Shown piece after piece: positions 4,706-5,273 of a DNA stretch of 5,273 nucleotides. Position numbers and translations under genes: made by a program. The stretch's first letter is position 1. Each line of letters begins with the position of its first letter. Source of the DNA: an uncultured Lachnospiraceae bacterium (GTDB lineage: Bacteria; Bacillota; Clostridia; Lachnospirales; Lachnospiraceae); assembly GCA_900554205.1 (NCBI GenBank), contig USGM01000155.1, positions 1 to 5,273 of the forward strand, given 5' to 3'. The notes under the pieces are model-generated. The model was not told the DNA's origin. It searched no databases and worked only from the letters and a program-made list of their open reading frames with translations.

Positions 4706-5273
4706 CTATACCTCCTTATTGAACCGATACCCTACACCCCGGACAGTTTGAATGTAAAACGGTTGTTCAGGATTTGGCTCAATCTTCTTTCTTAATTTGC
4801 TGATAAAGGACATGATGTTGCTGTCGTCAAAAGCGTATTCTTCCGCCCATACTTGCGTATAAATCTGTTTTTTCGTAAAGACACGCCCTTTGTTGGACGC
4901 CAGAAATACAAGCAGATCAAATTCCTTGCCGGTCAGCTCCACCGGGAGATTTTGAAGCGTCACGGTTCGATTGACTTTATCAATCACCATATCTTTCAGC
5001 AACATTGTTGCCGCTTCGCTTCCTGCCACGGGATTTAGGGTGGTATAGCGCCGGATCAGCGAATTGACACGGGCCATCAGTTCGTTAATTCCAAACGGTT
5101 TTGTCAGATAATCGTCTGCCCCCAGCCGCAGGCCCGAAACCTTATCTTCCTCGTCGCTTTTGGCAGTCAGCATCAGAACCGGCACATTGTTCTTCTTACG
5201 GATTTCCTGCAATACCTGAAAACCGTTCATATCCGGCATCATCACATCCAGAATAATCAAAGAACAGGTATCC
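4706..5273 (-). CDS. OmpR/PhoB-family response regulator (5' end outside window)
   Basis: 188 residues are visible. Full members of this family are about 220-235 residues, so roughly the first 40-45, with the acidic pair of the receiver, lie beyond the right edge. Translation is open to the edge, beginning DTCSLIILDVMMPDMNG; the aspartate of LDVMMP is the expected phosphorylation site. The conserved threonine of MLTAKS and lysine of LTKPF follow. The C-terminal half is a winged-helix DNA-binding domain, with ELTGKEFDLLVFLASNKG, the recognition-helix region SNIMSFISKLRKKIE, and the closing IQTVRGVGYRF hairpin. An apparent start at 5260 is only a TTG inside the receiver and is not the true start. 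The gene is the first visible of the regulator-kinase pair, and its likely target is the repeat array at 3713-3752. Its own promoter is outside the window. Confidence 0.95.
   Translation of the reverse strand, partial: DTCSLIILDVMMPDMNGFQVLQEIRKKNNVPVLMLTAKSDEEDKVSGLRLGADDYLTKPFGINELMARVNSLIRRYTTLNPVAGSEAATMLLKDMVIDKVNRTVTLQNLPVELTGKEFDLLVFLASNKGRVFTKKQIYTQVWAEEYAFDDSNIMSFISKLRKKIEPNPEQPFYIQTVRGVGYRFNKEV
4711..4717 (-). promoter_or_regulatory. Kinase ribosome site inside the regulator gene
   Basis: AAGGAGG on the minus strand encodes the last Lys-Glu and part of the final Val codon of the regulator, and it lies 7 nt before the kinase ATG. The regulator stop follows within the spacer. This arrangement ties kinase translation to that of the regulator. 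Confidence 0.85.

Noticed and set aside
4161..4751. 196-codon plus-strand open frame opposite the kinase
   Set aside because: It runs entirely antisense to a kinase with all its motifs intact, shows no family likeness and has no evident promoter or ribosome site. It is a mirror of the coding bias of the kinase.
1..5273. tRNA, rRNA, insertion sequence, attachment site or riboswitch
   Set aside because: No such structure or conserved core was recognised on either strand. The only non-coding space of note is the 3675-3779 promoter region and the left 58 bases.

Overview
The window holds one compact locus, with every convincing gene on the minus strand. Read in the direction of transcription (right to left) it encodes an OmpR-type response regulator (cut by the right edge), a sensor histidine kinase, an ABC-2-type permease, a small lipoprotein, a BcrA/LanF-like ABC ATPase, and two further ABC-2-type permeases. 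This is the layout of a two-component-controlled ABC transporter of the bacitracin/lantibiotic-immunity kind (BcrAB / LanFEG / CprABC-like). Strong AAGGAGG-type Shine-Dalgarno sequences, intermediate-to-low GC, a TTG start and the protein families point to a Bacillota host, most likely a gut-type Clostridia. Genus cannot be fixed from the sequence, and no transposase, integrase, tRNA or biosynthetic peptide gene is visible.

Layout: 5273-4706 response regulator and 4703-3780 kinase form a tightly coupled pair (2 nt apart, with the kinase ribosome site inside the regulator's last codons). A hairpin at 3792-3765 surrounds the kinase stop codon and may end or attenuate that transcript. An intergenic stretch of about 105 bp (3779-3675) then carries four heptamer direct repeats, each exactly 11 bp from the next, just upstream of a perfect TATAAT that has no recognisable -35. 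This looks like an operator/promoter switched on by the neighbouring regulator. Downstream the five transport genes run with gaps of 17 nt or less, or with an overlap: permease 1 (3674-2907), lipoprotein (2894-2469), ATPase (2451-1528), permease 2 (1535-804, probable TTG start) and permease 3 (793-59). The left edge (1-33) shows what is probably half of a terminator.

Inferred working model: a membrane signal (the kinase has almost no outside domain, so the signal may come from within the membrane or from the transporter) drives phosphorylation of the regulator. The regulator binds the 11-bp repeat array and activates the transporter operon. The ATPase, with its E-loop in place of a Q-loop, powers permease pairs, and an acidic DUF3887-like lipoprotein works on the outer face of the membrane. 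The natural substrate, likely an antimicrobial peptide, is inferred from family only. The least ordinary features are three paralogous permeases served by one ATPase, the built-in lipoprotein, and the four-copy operator.
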